Source of the DNA: Mesostigma viride
Lineage: Eukaryota; Streptophyta; Mesostigmatophyceae; Mesostigmatales; Mesostigmataceae
NCBI GenBank assembly: GCA_009746045.1
Contig: RPFO01000003.1
Location: 512,787-576,786 of the forward strand
Length of the DNA stretch: 64,000 nt
Direction of reading: 5' to 3'
Shown: positions 11,052-23,641 of the stretch, piece after piece
How the letters are laid out: each line of letters begins with the position of its first letter
How positions within the stretch are numbered: the stretch's first letter is position 1
The notes under the pieces: generated by a model
Told to the model about the DNA's origin: nothing
The model's input: the letters and a program-made list of their open reading frames with translations, nothing else
Database searches by the model: none
Made by a program: the position numbers and the translations under genes

Positions 11052-14000
11052 AGAAGGGGCGGTGGGCCCCAGCCATTTCGCTTTCCTGAAGTCCGTCTGC
11101 ATTGCTCAATCTTTGGACGGGAGGGTGCCATGTTTTGCGCTTCCAAACGTGTTTCGTCGTCCAATTTCTTCCAAGGATGAAGCGCAGATTGCAAATTTGC
11201 TGGCGTTTCAAATTCTGCAATTCTCGCCAAATACTTGGCCAGGAAAGAGCTGAACGGAGATCCAGGATATCTGTTAGATGCTGTCAGAATGCTTCCATGT
11301 TGTGCGCTGCACCATGCAGCTGCCACCTGTCAGCCCATCATGCTATTATACAGTAGCCCAGTAGCCTCGTCAGCACCAGTGCACTACCCTGGGGCACCTT
11401 GATTCGTAATTGGCTTTGCATTTTGCTAGATATCTCAGCTCCTGCGAAGCTTTTTACAGCCTGATATAGTGCTAGCTGCCGATACTCAAACATCCTCATG
11501 CGATTTCATGTCGCTGAATATATTTGTGTCTAGTTGACACTGACCTTTTTACGGACAGCATTCTTGCATGCGTCCTACAACAGCCTTATATCCTAGCTTG
11601 TGTACGTATCGCCTTTTTTTGTTTGCCTTTGAACAATGATGGTGAACGAAAGTAGTGGATGGAAACAGCGTACAGCCGGCACAGTAAAGATGAGGGGATA
11701 TTTTTAGGGGGGCGGGAGGGGGTCACAAACCCCCGAAGCAAATTTGTAGAGGATCCACCGACTGTAATATTGATAATGAATAAGTTTATGTGATGCAATT
11801 GGCACATCTGGCTCATGTGCAGAGACTTGCGCTGGGCTTCCTACGCACAGCATCTCCTCATCTAAACACCCAGGAGGTGCAAACTCACTGGAAACTACAA
11901 GACGCACAACAGGGAGGCTGAGTACGTATTGAGTGAAACACCTGTCATATAGCATGGAGCACAGTCAGACGTGCTTGCAAATGGCAAGGGACGTCAATGG
12001 CTTGGTAGTTTGCGTGCAATCTGCAAGCCGTGCGCGGCCGTGGGCCACATACCGGCACGTACGTTTTTTCTAACGGCCATGTCAGTCTGCACATCAATCT
12101 ATAATCACAGCTCCCCACTTTAGTGGGGCCAGTTCATATAAAATCTTGGACGCATGCACCTATATGCATTGGTTGATGAGTCTTTTATGCAATGTGTTGA
12201 AGCCAAATTTGATTAGCTTCTGTGCAATCGACAGGCTTGTGTGGTTATGTAATTTACAATTGCTTAAGGGGAGGGGACATGCCTAAAGTGCACTTTTCTG
12301 GAAACCACACCTATGCATGTGCTAAAAATCCAATGATGATTGGGGACCATAAATATGATAAAAAAATAATTTTCCAGCCACTTGGGGGGGGTACTAGCCC
12401 CCACCATACACCGGTAACGCGCTAAAAATAGAAAAAGACGCTATTTTAGTCACATTTTTCCTAGGACAATGGGCAAACATATTGGGACCAAATCATATAT
12501 TCCCGCATAGTTCCCCCACTTTTGAGAAATTCTACCCAGTTGGGACCAAGAAATAAGCATGTTTACTCACGTTGATGGATTTCCCGCAAAACAGGTACTT
12601 TTTTAATCCAAAAAAAAAAAATCAAATCATAAACACATCATATCATGCTCCACCATATATTCCCAAATACTACAGGTGGGGGGACATGCAGCCCCAAATT
12701 TTCAGGTCATTCTGACAAGCGCAGCTCTAGTTGATGGATTTCCTAGGTAGCCACCTGTGACGAAGCTAAGGGAGGTTTTTTAGTGTATCTTACCACACTA
12801 ACACCCCTTTATCCATCCAAACCATGCAAAAACTTGCCAAACCACGTGCTGCCAACCTCTGCACATATGGTACCTCCTATGTTCAAGGTTTGACGCCATT
12901 CTGACAACAACTGCCCAGGTTGCAACCATTCCAAGACGGCCACCCACGAAGACGCTACAAGGAGGTTTTAGTTACCATCTGGCCACTTTAGAATCTCCTT
13001 CTTCATCAAAGACCTCTGCAAACTGATCAAAGCGCATATAATTAACTCTTGCATGCTGACAACTACACATGCTCAAGGTTGAGGGTCATTGTGACAAGAA
13101 CTGCTCAAGTTGATGGGTTTCCTATATGACCACCTGACAAGGCGCTAAGGACCACTCAGTAAGCAGATTGACACAATGACACTTCATATGCCATCCAACA
13201 TGCACCAAAACCAAGTTAAATATGTTTAGAAAGTAAAATGGGGCGGCGACGCACCTCATACGCCTTCACCGCCCCTCAAGCATGGCCAGCCTTGCAACTA
13301 TGTGCATAGCAATAAAGATGGTAGCACCAACATGCCTAACCAGCATTTTCTATGTTTCTCCCAGGTTAGAGTGGAAGGTTGATTCCAGCCAAGCTAATCA
13401 ACACAACAACGCCTCCTAAACTGCCCTACCCGCCATGGGCACCAGACAGGGACTATGGAGGGCGAGGAACCAAGGAGATCATGGTATGCATAGCTTGCAT
13501 GCAGTCAACCATGTCAACCATGGTTGGCTCAGCACATTGTAGTCTTGTCACATCATCATAACAAGGGAAAGCTCAAATAAACCAATAGTGGCAGCTATCT
13601 ACATGCAGTCACACAAATGCAATATCTCCATATTTTAATCACTATAACACCTCCATCCCTGCACGATGAAATGCAAAGAAGCCATTGGCGGCCCTTCAGC
13701 GCATTAGCGCTGGGATGCCGCTGCGAAGAGAGGGTGCGTCACCCTCACACAACAAGAAGCGTCCATAAGCACAACATCCTTGCTAGAACATGTTTCATGA
13801 AATGCCTTAAACCTTCCCAAGAAGGTACAGGCTGCGACTGAAGCGGCCCTGACCACAAAATCAACGAAAACAATCTAAAGCTGCCAGGTATTCGACAACA
13901 CAATGGCAAGGAACGGCGAGCTAGCTGGCGGAAACTGCCCAAAAAGAACGCAAAAAACTTCGAACAATGAGCTCATAGAAGAAAGCACTGATAGCAGATA

Positions 14001-14964
14001 ACATTCGCGACAAATCTGTACCTTGCCCTCGTAAATCCCTCGCCCAGGCGCGCAACAACAGCCGTTCTTCCATGGACAGGTCAGACACGCACTGCGCAGG
14101 TCTGAACAATTACTTACCGATAATGGCCGAAAATCTGGCAAAAAGCACCAGCTCGGTTTAGAATTCGATGCAACCGATATTAATGACTGCTTCACGGTCA
14201 GAACAGCCCCCAAAACCGCGATTTTACAGCCGCTATCATGAATTCTATTTCATTCCGCGCGACCAAAAAATTCAGATTACCCCCCATGCCGATGGCATAA
14301 AAAAACAGCAGCGATATTGTAAACCAGCTGATTTCCGCCACAAACTAACATCATAAACTCATCGCCTTTAAGATTCTAGTAAAATTTTTGCATTTCGCCT
14401 GCCCTAGTGTGGTAGTTTCGCCTGAACGCAGTCGCCATGGCCACTTCCGCAAGGGGTGCGTGCACCGTGCACGTGAAATTTGTGACCTTCGGTTCCGGCG
14501 CGAATTTTTTGGCGCCAAAATATTCGGGCATGTCCCGTCCCCTTAATTCCATTATGACACTAGCTGTGCATATATCAATGGAACCAATCGATGCGCACAA
14601 AGGGATCGATCGATTTGTCATACGCAGCTAGTGAGACAACCACATCTGCTCCTTGTGACGTAGTCAACAGAGCATGTGTGACACCACGCGCGCTACCTTG
14701 CATGTATGAGCCGTCCTGGAACATGTCAAACAGTCATGTCAATATACACCAAAATACAGAAAAGCACACTGTAGAGAGAAGCATCACAGCTGCCTTTACT
14801 AATTCAACACGATCCGGCCATGTGGTGAACCTCGCCGAGTATCGCCCAAAAATGGCACTGCATTCAGGCACCTGGTTGCTACTACAAAAAAGCGGAATCC
14901 GACTTCTACAGTGCTGTAAAGCCTAGAGCCTTGAGTGATCCCCTAGAGTTCCACAGTCCTGCAG
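11052..14964. other. gene-less, A/T-richer interval
   Basis: No exon, RNA gene or recognisable repeat could be supported. Base composition between about 12,000 and 14,600 is visibly A/T-richer than the flanking regions. The short open frames show no domain, splice pattern or biased codon use. The leftmost part is the 3' flank of the zinc-finger gene. Confidence 0.5.
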
Positions 14965-17344
14965 TCACCCTGCTCCAGGGTTGCGTGGCGGCCGGCTCCC
15001 CCTGGCCCCCGCGCGCGCCTCCTTGATCATTCCGTATCCGACCGCCTGCCGCTCGTACCATCCGTAGCGCAGCCGCTCCATGTACTCGGCCAGCTTGGCA
15101 AGGTTGCCCTCCAGGGTGGCCTCGGCGCGCGCGCGCCGTTCCTGCATCGCAGGCAGCACCGCGGCCACGTTGGGGTGCCGCGCGATTCCTTTGCCGGTGC
15201 GTGTGTTGATGTACACGATCGCGCCACCTGTTGCGCGCGCGTCGCAGTACGGGATCCAGTTGCGGGGCAGCGGCTTGCGCATTGCCTCCTGGATCTGGCG
15301 GACGAAATGGGCAGATTAGAATAGAGTGGCGGCAATAGCTTAGAATCATAGTAGCAATATACCACCATATCCAAAATGATACCATCAATGGTATAGCTGA
15401 GCAAGGAAGTGTGTACCTGGGATGCCCCACAAACAAAGATTCTAAACTTACAGCACCCTTGCACCAGGCCGTATTGTACCTTCGCAAGGCAACCACTCAT
15501 AAGAGTAGCCAACCCACCCCCCGGCCGCCCGCTCGCCCGCCCGCCCGGCCGCCCGGCCGCCCGGCCGCCCGGCCGCCCGCCCACCCACCCAGCCGCCTGC
15601 CCGGCCGGCCGCCCGGCCGCCCGCCCACCCGCCCGCCCGCCCACTCACCCACCCACCTACCCGCCCAACACAACTAACTACCCAATCATGAACCAGCCCA
15701 CCCACCTGCGCGGCCTCCCACGACCGGTACGCCTCCTCCATGCGCCCCCGCTCCTCGGCCGCCATGCGCGCCACCTTCCTGCTCTCCTCCGTCACAAACA
15801 GCCACTCCCGCAGCAACCGTTCCTCTGTTGGGCGCGACCGTGCCAGCTCACGTCGATGCGTCTCCCACCGCTTGCGCGCGTCACGTCTCGCCCGCAGTTC
15901 CTTGAGCTTTTGCGCCCACCAGAGGGGGCCGCGGGGGGCAGACGCCCCGGCCCCCGAGGCATCCCCAGTGATAACAGGATTTGACCCATGGCGGTCATTA
16001 AGAGAAGCATCACGACCGTTGGACGAGGATGAGGGCAAGGCAGAGGCGTTTTGACTGTCCCTTGCCATGATGGCATTAGGAGGTTGCCGACCGGTATAGG
16101 AATGGCCCCACTTCCCCCCGTTGCCACTGCCGGCATCCGCCATGTTGCCCCACCCGTGCCCTCGCCGCACGAGCCACCCCCGCGCCCACTTTTGGATGAC
16201 AACCGCCGCGCTGCGCCGCCGTCGCGCCAGCCGTCGCGCTAGGTGGCCCCGCCACGCCGCCTGAATCCGCAACGCTGCGTCCCATTCCCTCCCCATCCCC
16301 TGGGCTATTGCGCTCGCCGCTGCCGCCCGGGCCTGTTCGATCAAAACAGCCCGCTCTCGGTGCCATGCCGCCGCCGCGGCTGCCTCTGCCTTGGCGGCTT
16401 GTTTGACCTTTTCGGCATGGCGGTGGCCGGCCAGGATCTTGCGCCACCACCGCTGGACGCGGGTGGCGGCCTCTCGGCGTCGGACCGCGGCGACGCGGGC
16501 GACGCGGGCGTCCTTGCGGCCACGCATGCCGCGCATGCCGGCCTGTGGGGAGCGTGTACCAAAAATGGCACGCGGAGATCAAAGATGCAGAGGCCAAAGA
16601 TGGTTGGATTAGATACACAGAGACCCCTTTAATCAAAAGCTAGGGATGGCGATGATTGCTTGAGCCAGCCGTAAAGTAGCTTGAGCTAATAAAAAGTGCA
16701 AATACCAAGGACGATCACAGACTCTGAAGTCCCTGTCAGGGTTGCCAAAGGCCACGCCATAGGGTCACGGAGGATGGTGCCGAGAGGAAGTGGATAACCA
16801 TTTACTCACCTGGATCGTGGCGGCAGCAAAGAATACCGCTGGCATGCCTGCTTACACCCCAATGACAGCAACACTTAGACAACAAGCCTCGAAGGTGATA
16901 GCAGCTAACATCATTTAACTGGATGACGATGGCAGCTCATAGAGTAATTTAGCTGAATGGTGATGACAGCTAACATCATTTTACCTGGATCGTGGCGGAG
17001 GTGATGATAACAAACCTGGATGGTGACGGAGGGGATGATAGCAAACCTGGATGGTGACGGCGGCGATGATAACAAACCTGGATGGTGACGGAGGCGATGA
17101 TAACAAACCTGGACGGTGACGGGGGCGATGATAACAAAGCTGGATGGTGACGGAGGCGATGATAACAAACCTGGATGGTGACCACGGCCCGCTCCCGGCA
17201 CCGCAGCTCTGCTTTCTCGGCCTCCCTCCTCGCCTCCTCTGCCTCCCTCGCTGCCTGCTGGCGCGCGCACATGGCCCGGAACGCGCGCTGGATGCGGCGC
17301 GCAGCAACCAGCGCACGATGCTCCTCTGCACGCGCCACCACGGT
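14965..17344 (-). CDS. 3' exons of an IQ-motif, coiled-coil and WW-domain protein
   Basis: Three phase-0 exons fit together: 17,344-17,171 (58 codons), 16,542-15,706 (279 codons) and 15,294-14,965 (109 codons plus TGA). The first has an IQ-like VAARRIQRAFRAMCAR and an E/R-rich helix. The second has VQRWWRKIL, then two calmodulin-binding IQ motifs (IQAAWRGHLARR and IQKWARGWLVRR) and a long basic helix. The third has a WW-like domain (LPRNWIPYCD, YINTRTGKG, HP). IQ motifs bind calmodulin or EF-hand light chains, and WW domains bind proline-rich ligands; this mix is common in cytoskeletal or axonemal proteins, so that role is inferred. Donors are GTTTGT and GTGGGT; acceptors end in CCAG, ACAG and CCAG. 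The 5' end lies upstream, probably among the exons listed up to 29.2 kb. Confidence 0.75.
15516..15665. repeat. GC-rich CCGCCCGG-type repeat in the last intron of the IQ/WW gene
   Basis: Imperfect tandem copies of short C/G-rich units (CCGCCCGGCCGC and relatives) fill the part of the last intron (15,705-15,295) next to the donor at 15,705. It is open in several frames because it lacks A/T, which creates spurious proline/arginine open frames on the plus strand. Confidence 0.75.
16980..17192 (-). repeat. ~30-bp tandem repeat made of a duplicated splice donor
   Basis: On the minus strand, the last bases of the 58-codon exon plus its donor (CACCATCCAG then GTTTGTTATC) are repeated about six more times with a ~30-base period. 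Each copy keeps CCAG followed by GT. The final copies read CGATCCAG then GTAAAA at 16,985, and a further isolated CGATCCAG then GTGAGT at about 16,810. The real donor cannot be told from the decoys by sequence alone; the first copy was chosen because it keeps the frame with the next exon. Confidence 0.8.
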
Positions 17345-17486
17345 CTGGATGTTTGCGGGGGAAGGAGGGTCGGGGGGGGTCGGGGGGGGTCGGGGGGTAT
17401 TTGATTTTCATCACAATATGGAGGTGCGTTAGATTAACATTAAACCACTAAAACAAAGTGTGATCACGTGACAGGGGTCATGGGGC

Positions 17487-18330
17487 TCAAATACTCGATG
17501 CAAGATGGCGTGATGGTGGTGGCGATGGTGAGAGCCGACGCAAGATGGCCTGATGGTGGTGACGATGGTGAGTGCCGACGCAAGATGGCCTGATGGTGGT
17601 GACGATGGTGAGTGCCGACGCAAGATGGCCTGATGGTGGTGGCGATGGTAAGTGCCGACGCAAGATGGCGTGATGGTGGTGGCGATGGTGAGTGCCGACG
17701 CAAGATGGCCTTATGGTGGTGGCGATGGTAAGTGCCGACGCAAGATGGCGTGATGGTGGTGGCGATGGTGAGTGCCGACGCAAGATGGCCTGACGGTGGT
17801 GGCGATGGTGAGTGCCGACGCAAGATGGCCTGATGGTGGTGGCGATGGTGAGTGGTGACGCAAGATGGCCTGATGGTGGTGGCGATGGTGAGTGGTGGCG
17901 CAAGATGGCCTGATGGTGGTGGTGATGGTGAGTGGTGGCGCAAGATGGCCTGATGGTGGTGGTGATGGTGAGTGGTGTGCAAGATGGCCTGATGGTGGTG
18001 GCGATGGTGAGTGGTGTGCAAGATGGCCTGATGGTGGTGGTGATGGTGAGTGGTGTGCAAGATGGCCTGATGGTGGTGGCGATGGTGAGTGGTGTGCAAG
18101 ATGGCCTGATGGTGGTGGTGATGGTGAGTGGTGTGCAAGATGGCCTGATGGTGGTGGCGATGGTGAGTGGTGGCGCAAGATGGCCTGATGGTGGTGGTGA
18201 TGGTGAGTGGTGGCGCAAGATGGCCTGATGGTGGTGGTGATGGTGAGTGGTGTGCAAGATGGCCTGATGGTGGTGGCGATGGTGAGTGGTGTGCAAGATG
18301 GCCTGATGGTGGTGGCGATGGTGAGTGCCG
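17487..18330. repeat. 40-bp minisatellite
   Basis: About 21 copies of a ~40-base unit built around GGTGGTGGCGATGGTGAGTG with the spacer GCAAGATGG. Some units carry CCGACGC and others GGTGTG between the blocks, so the array has two subtypes arranged in runs. It lies between putative exons of the minus-strand gene. The apparent long His/Pro-rich open frames on the minus strand are products of the repeat. Confidence 0.92.
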
Positions 18331-18666
18331 AGACGATCTAAGGGATTCGCACAGGCCGCCACGGTCTGGACACGGTGGGGGGGGTTCCATGAAAGTATAT
18401 CAAACATGTCTCAGAAAAAGAAACATAAGTGAACTGGTCACAGGGGGAGGGGTACCTAGGGGGAAATGCTTTACTCTGTTCAGCATGTGAGCTAACGTAT
18501 CGGAGCAAAACTATGTATGCTGGCGTATGTGAGCTACGTATGTGAGCTTAAGGCTTGAGTTTGTGTGGGCTAGAGTATATATGAGCAAGCGTATGCACCA
18601 AATGAACTAAACCGTAACAAAGTTTCTCCAAGAATCAAACATTCAAGCACCAAGTACCAAACGCTT

Positions 18667-18954
18667 GGCCAGCAACGCACCGAAGGGATACCAAAACGTC
18701 CCAGGTACGCCCTCATCTCCCACGCATCTCGAGAGGAGCGGCCAAAGCTCAACGGTGGCCCGCCCGGCCCCGGCCGACCCCCCGGGTACTTGTGCCCACT
18801 GGTCCACCCCTCAGGGCTGGAGGAGGGGTCACTGCCGGCTCCACCGGCGGTGACGGAGTTGTGGGCAGGTGACAACTCGCGGTGGCAAGCGAGGAGCGTC
18901 TCCTCGACGCAGCGCCCAAAGTGGTCCCTCGCATCCAGCACTTGCTCTGCATAG
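18667..18954 (-). CDS. putative internal exon of the minus-strand coiled-coil/IQ gene
   Basis: After the acceptor CCTATGCAG at about 18,946, the frame reads QVLDARDHFGRCVEETLLAC, a helix-like segment. A Ser/Gly/Pro-rich linker (SPEGWTSGHKYPGG) and WEMRAYLGRFG follow. A GTGCGT donor occurs near the left end. The phrase GTGCTGGATGC at its start recurs twice upstream on the minus strand, near 19,030 and 19,110, as if the exon start had been duplicated. Frame choice and both borders are uncertain. Confidence 0.4.
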
Positions 18955-19976
18955 GAAAGGGGGGCATGCATTTTAGAACTTGAGAATAACGTTGGGGATG
19001 CGAGCTCTGCAACGTGGTGCATCCAGCACATGCTCTGCGGATATAGGGTGGGCAACGTCACCAGTAGCTTATTTTGGAGAGGAGTTATGGATAAGTGCTG
19101 CACGGAGCGGGTGCATCCAGCATATGGGGACGGGGGGAAGGGGGGGGGATGGGATGCATGGGATGCACAGAGGGGTTAATGATTCACACTGGGCAGGTTG
19201 CTGATTCACTGTCTGCCAGAGGGGGCATCCCGCACTTGCTGCTATGACCATGCACGAGTGATCATGTTTTTTCTTTTTCTTTTTTTTTATGTTTCTTAGT
19301 TTAGAATTTAGCGCTGGGAAGGGGGACTCATTGCGAGTATAACAAGTCGGTGCAAAATGTTTTACACTTGCTCTATGGCTCAAGGGGAACATAGGGATTT
19401 TTTAATTTTTTTTAAAAAAAATTTGCCACGTGGGTTGGCTTTGGTTCTGCGGGGTTACACCACGTGGGATGTAGGTGCTGCAGTGCCATTAAGCCATGCC
19501 GCAACCTATATCTGAGCCGTGGTGCTCTTGGGCATCCAGAGACCAAGAATGTCATGCTCAAGTGTCCTATGCGTGCTCGCAGAATTGTGGACCTGTAGAG
19601 ACATTTATTAGTAGTATTTATAATTGATGTAAGCTTCCATTTCTTATATAAAGTGTGCTCAGAGTCGCGGCCTTGTATAGATACTACTGTAGTAAATAAT
19701 TTTGATATAAGCTTCAATCCTTACACCTATATAATTCGAACTTGGGGACCGTTTGTCGGAAAATTAGGGGGGGAGTACCACCGATAATCATGATGCAAAA
19801 ATCAGCCCTTTGGGCCTACTCCGAAGATCTCACGAGATCGAGGGATGAATCTCGGATACAACACGCGCGAAGCGCCAGTGCGCCGTTGGGCGCGCGGCCG
19901 CTTCGACAGACTCCTCTCCAGAGCGCAGCGAAGCAGCACGTTACTACTACGAGACAGGGACGGAAAGAATTTCAGG

Positions 19977-20195
19977 CGACGGGCGACGGGCGACGGGCGA
20001 CGGGCGACGGGCGACGGGCGACCGGACGCTAGCTAGCCATGGGCAAGTGGCCCAGGCAATGTCAGCAAGGGACGGAAGGAGTTTCAGGCGACGGGCAATG
20101 GGCAACTAGCAAAGGGAAATCTTAGCAAGGGGTGGAAGGAATGGCGGGCGACGGGCGACGGGCGACGGACGACGGGCGACGGGCGACGGGCTAGC
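19977..20195. repeat. heptamer repeats (CGACGGG)n in two blocks
   Basis: Tandem GACGGGC heptamers occupy 19,977-20,030 and again about 20,149-20,190, with degenerate copies of the surrounding sequence (CAGCAAGGGACGGAAGGA) between them. This looks like a compound minisatellite. No coding content is evident. Confidence 0.8.
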
Positions 20196-20987
20196 CAGTA
20201 GCCTCGGCCCACGGGCAACTAGCCATGGGCAAAAAAATTCAGCAATGGAGGGACGAAAGGAATTTCTGGCCACGGATGACGGGCCACGGGCACCGGTCCA
20301 GGGGCGACCCGACGGGACACGGGCACCGGGCCATGGCCCACGGGCACAGGCACCGGAATGTAGATAGCAGCCGGACTTGACTAGGAGTCTCCAATAGTAA
20401 AGTCGAAATAATAGGAGGCTTGGCCCCCACAGGGTCTACTAAATAAAGTGTGTTCGCAGAGTCATGGATTTGTATAGAGATCCTGTGTTGGTGAGCTGCC
20501 CTGTACAGCATTAAGGGCCCCCCAACCAGCAAGCTCAAAGTTCCAGGGGTGACAGTCAGTTAGACGGACAGCTGCAGTACCTTTGTAGTGTAATTGTCAC
20601 GTGCAGTTGCCTGCTTTTACCCTGAGGAAGGGTCAGCTCTGCACAGTCAAAGTATCGCCTCGCTGCAGTTACTTGAAGATGCGGCACTGGGATGGTTGGT
20701 GCACTGGACTGGGCTGACTTGGCTGTACTTGACAAGGCATCTGCGTATCTGGCTGTCCGCGACACTCCCGGAGCTAGTGTATACCACCTCCCGCCCCCCC
20801 CGTTTTCCGGACAGCCAGGTATCTTGAGATGTGGTGTGGCAGGACACCAGCTGGTTGCGCTGGCCTGTGCGCAAGTTTGTATTTTCCTTTGCATCCATGA
20901 AAATGGTAGCTAGCGGCGAGCATGCCAAGTGCAATCAAGCCTTCACCTTGTCTCAGAATCTACCCGCCAACGTGGTAGCATTCGCTC

Positions 20988-21060
20988 CTCACACGTACCT
21001 TGCAGCTTGGTGAACGCGGCCGTTGTCCCGTCCTCCGAGCTAAACTCTTGCATGCTGCTC
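20988..21060 (-). CDS. weak candidate exon
   Basis: The minus strand reads EFSSEDGTTAAFTKLQ followed by a GTACGT donor near 21,003, with a CAG acceptor near 21,060. The segment is short and helix-compatible and lies on the strand of the neighbouring exons, but the phase to either neighbour is not established. It may be spurious. Confidence 0.3.
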
Positions 21061-21483
21061 CAAATACAGATAGAGAACAGCAAAGAACAAGGCAGGGCAG
21101 GCAGACCGCACCGAGTGCTCCGAGTTATGGTAACAAACATTAATGAGGCGCATATTACTAGTAGTGAGGCACACAGCATGCCCAGAAAGCAACGCGCCAG
21201 GCATAACTGCATCTATGAAATGTGGGAGGTAGAAAGTAGAAGCATGGAGGGGTTGATGATACCGCCTTACCCTCCATGCATGCACCGTGCTGAGGCAGTG
21301 TGGCAGTGTGCCTCCTTTCTGCCAGAATCGGAGCTTCGCTAACCCTTTCCCCACACTCGAGCCTGCACAAACACGACTGGCACTGCATCCCCTCTCTTCA
21401 TTCGGTACTTGCGGAAAAGGTAAGTAAGTCCCAATCTGTATTTTGGACCCCAAATAGTGGTCTGAATCGTGGTACATGAGCAT

Positions 21484-21700
21484 AGCCTCATCGCTCCTGC
21501 CTTCCTTCCTCTCGGTCGTTAGAACATGCATCGACCACAATGCCAGCGTTGCATGCCCTCATTCATCCTGCCTTCCTTCCTCTCGGTCGTTAAAACATGC
21601 ATCGATCACAATGCCAGCGTTGCATGCCCTCATTCATCCTGCCTTCCTTAATCTCTATCTTTAGACTTCATATCGATCACAATGCCAGCGTTGCAGCGAG
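21484..21700. repeat. three tandem copies of a ~71-bp unit
   Basis: The unit contains CTGCCTTCCTTCCTCTCGGT, ACATGCATCGACCACAATGC and GCGTTGCATGCCCTCATTCA. It occurs near 21,497, 21,568 and, diverged at its start, 21,640. No function is apparent. Confidence 0.8.
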
Positions 21701-22253
21701 CTGCAAGCTTGGAACCCAAACCACTTGTTGCCCAAGAGTGTCCATGGGATTGGAATGTATATAATTTAGTAGATTTGAAGACATGGTCAGTGATTAAAAA
21801 GGACCAGCCCAAAACATCGCAGCATGCATGTACTTGTCTGTACTCCACAGTACACCTTGGTATGTTAGAGGATGGGAAAACCCTCGTTTCCCCCTGCAGT
21901 ATCCCCATGCTTTGATGACCAGAACTGGCATGGCATGGCTGAGCTGAAGTCCCCTGCTCTCACTGCTTAGCGCTTACAGCGTGTTGCTCTAGTTGAGAGG
22001 ACAAACGTGCCCAGATTGTGCAGCCATCCAAGACAACGATTCTAAAAAAGGCGATCGACGGGGTGAAAGATATCGGTATCTTATAGCTCGCGTTGCCTTA
22101 CCCCGACACCATGTCCCAATAGACAGGGTGCGCACGGTGGCCATTTTCATAGGCTGCTAACATCACCCCGACACCAGCATGCAGAGGCAAGCAGAAGAGT
22201 CATATACAGCAACAGACAGAGTGCATGATGCTCGCAATGCCTCACCCTGATAC

Positions 22254-22337
22254 CAGCGTGCGCTGTAGCTGCAGCAGGGTGACGTGCCGTACGGGAGAAG
22301 TGGCGCCCTCGCTGTCGCGCGTGTCAACCTCTGACGT
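22254..22337 (-). CDS. internal exon of 28 codons (unrecognised protein)
   Basis: Acceptor CCGCACAG at 22,338 and donor GTATCA at 22,253 delimit exactly 84 bases in phase 0. They encode TSEVDTRDSEGATSPVRHVT followed by LLQLQRTL. The segment is acidic and then helical. Nearby to the left, donor-like copies reading CTG-GTGTCGGGGT recur near 22,175 and 22,105, as at other exon ends in this window. Membership of the large minus-strand gene is inferred from strand and phase. Confidence 0.5.
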
Positions 22338-22551
22338 CTGTGCGGAGTTGAAGATAGCCAAGGCAGCGGAGAAATACAATGATAATATAATGGGCAACCG
22401 ATTGAGGACGAGCGAAGACAGTGGAGAATGATCATCCATGAAAAGGGCGGCTGTGGGGGGTTCTTCAAGGCTTCCAAAGACCTTCGACAGAGGAAAGAGA
22501 TGCTCGGTGGAGGTTATCCGATACCAGAGTAGCAGATGCCGGTTTCATGTG

Positions 22552-22966
22552 CAGGTATGAGGAGACTGTGCAGGTATGAGGAGACTGTGCAGGTATGGGG
22601 AGGCTGTGCAGGTATGAGGAGACTGTGCAGGTATGGGGAGGCTGTGCAGGTATGAGGAGACTGTGCAGGTATGGGGAGGCTGTGCAGGTATGAGGAGACT
22701 GTGCAGGTATGGGGAGGCTGTGCAGGTATGGGGAGGCTGTGCAGGTATGGGGAGGCTGTGCAGGTATGAGGAGACTGTGCAGGTATGGGGAGGCTGTGCA
22801 GGTATGGGGAGGCTGTGCAGGTATGGGGAGGCTGTGCAGGTATGGGGAGACTGTGCAGGTATGGGGAGGCTGTGCAGGTATGAGGAGACTGTGCAGGTAT
22901 GGGGAGGCTGTGCAGGTATGGGGAGGCTGTGCAGGTATGGGGAGACTGTGCAGGTATGGGGAGACA
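22552..22966. repeat. 19-bp minisatellite
   Basis: About 22 copies of GTGCAGGTATGGGGAGGCT, with GAGGAGACT variants scattered through the array. Each unit contains CAGGTATG, a match to a plus-strand splice-donor consensus. No plus-strand exon is recognised next to it. Long open frames on both strands are by-products. Confidence 0.92.
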
Positions 22967-23641
22967 TGCGTGGCCAGAAAGGGTTACAGGAAGGGGGGGG
23001 AGAGAAGACCACAGAGTGCGAAGTCGTTACTACTCGTGTTCTCCTTCATGAAGTCTCCACGCGGACATCTCATTCCGAACTGGAATCTGAATGTTAGATG
23101 CAGCATGGCATGCATGACATGAGAGAAAAGGCCAGGACTTCCATTTGGAGCCCCCCCCCCCCCCCCCCAATGCCCCCTCAGCAAATCCGTAGCCGTTACA
23201 TCAGGGAACTAGGTTACATCAGGAAATTTTGTCCATTCTTATTCTTCTTCGCCCCCCCCCCCTAGGCCAGCACGCTAGATCAAGGCCATAGCAAGCCAAG
23301 CGCCGGTCGCAACATTATCAAGTCCTTGCTACCAAACACACCTTAGCCAAAAGGCCGTCAGCTGCATTAGGAGTGAACCGATAGAATAAGACGAGGAGGG
23401 CATAGCTGACGGGTTTAACAAAGGACTGTTTCGATCCAATACCACAGTGGCATCTCCAGATCCACTCAGACCCATCAACATCTCGAGAGAAAACCTCCAT
23501 TCAGGACCACAGAACCATCTATGAATCCACTCAGAAATGCCGCCCACCTTTCTCCACACCTACAGGCAAACACAGTATGCAAATACACTATAAGGACACT
23601 ACAGAAACTCCAACAGCTCCCCTGGCATATAGCACGCTCAC

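Noticed and set aside
17464-18407. His/Pro-rich 300-codon minus-strand frames
   Set aside because: Translation of the 40-bp minisatellite only; overlapping frames are equally long, which real genes would not show.
19240-19290. Processed pseudogene poly(A) tail
   Set aside because: The T-rich run is short and interrupted, with no coding remnant or target duplication beside it.
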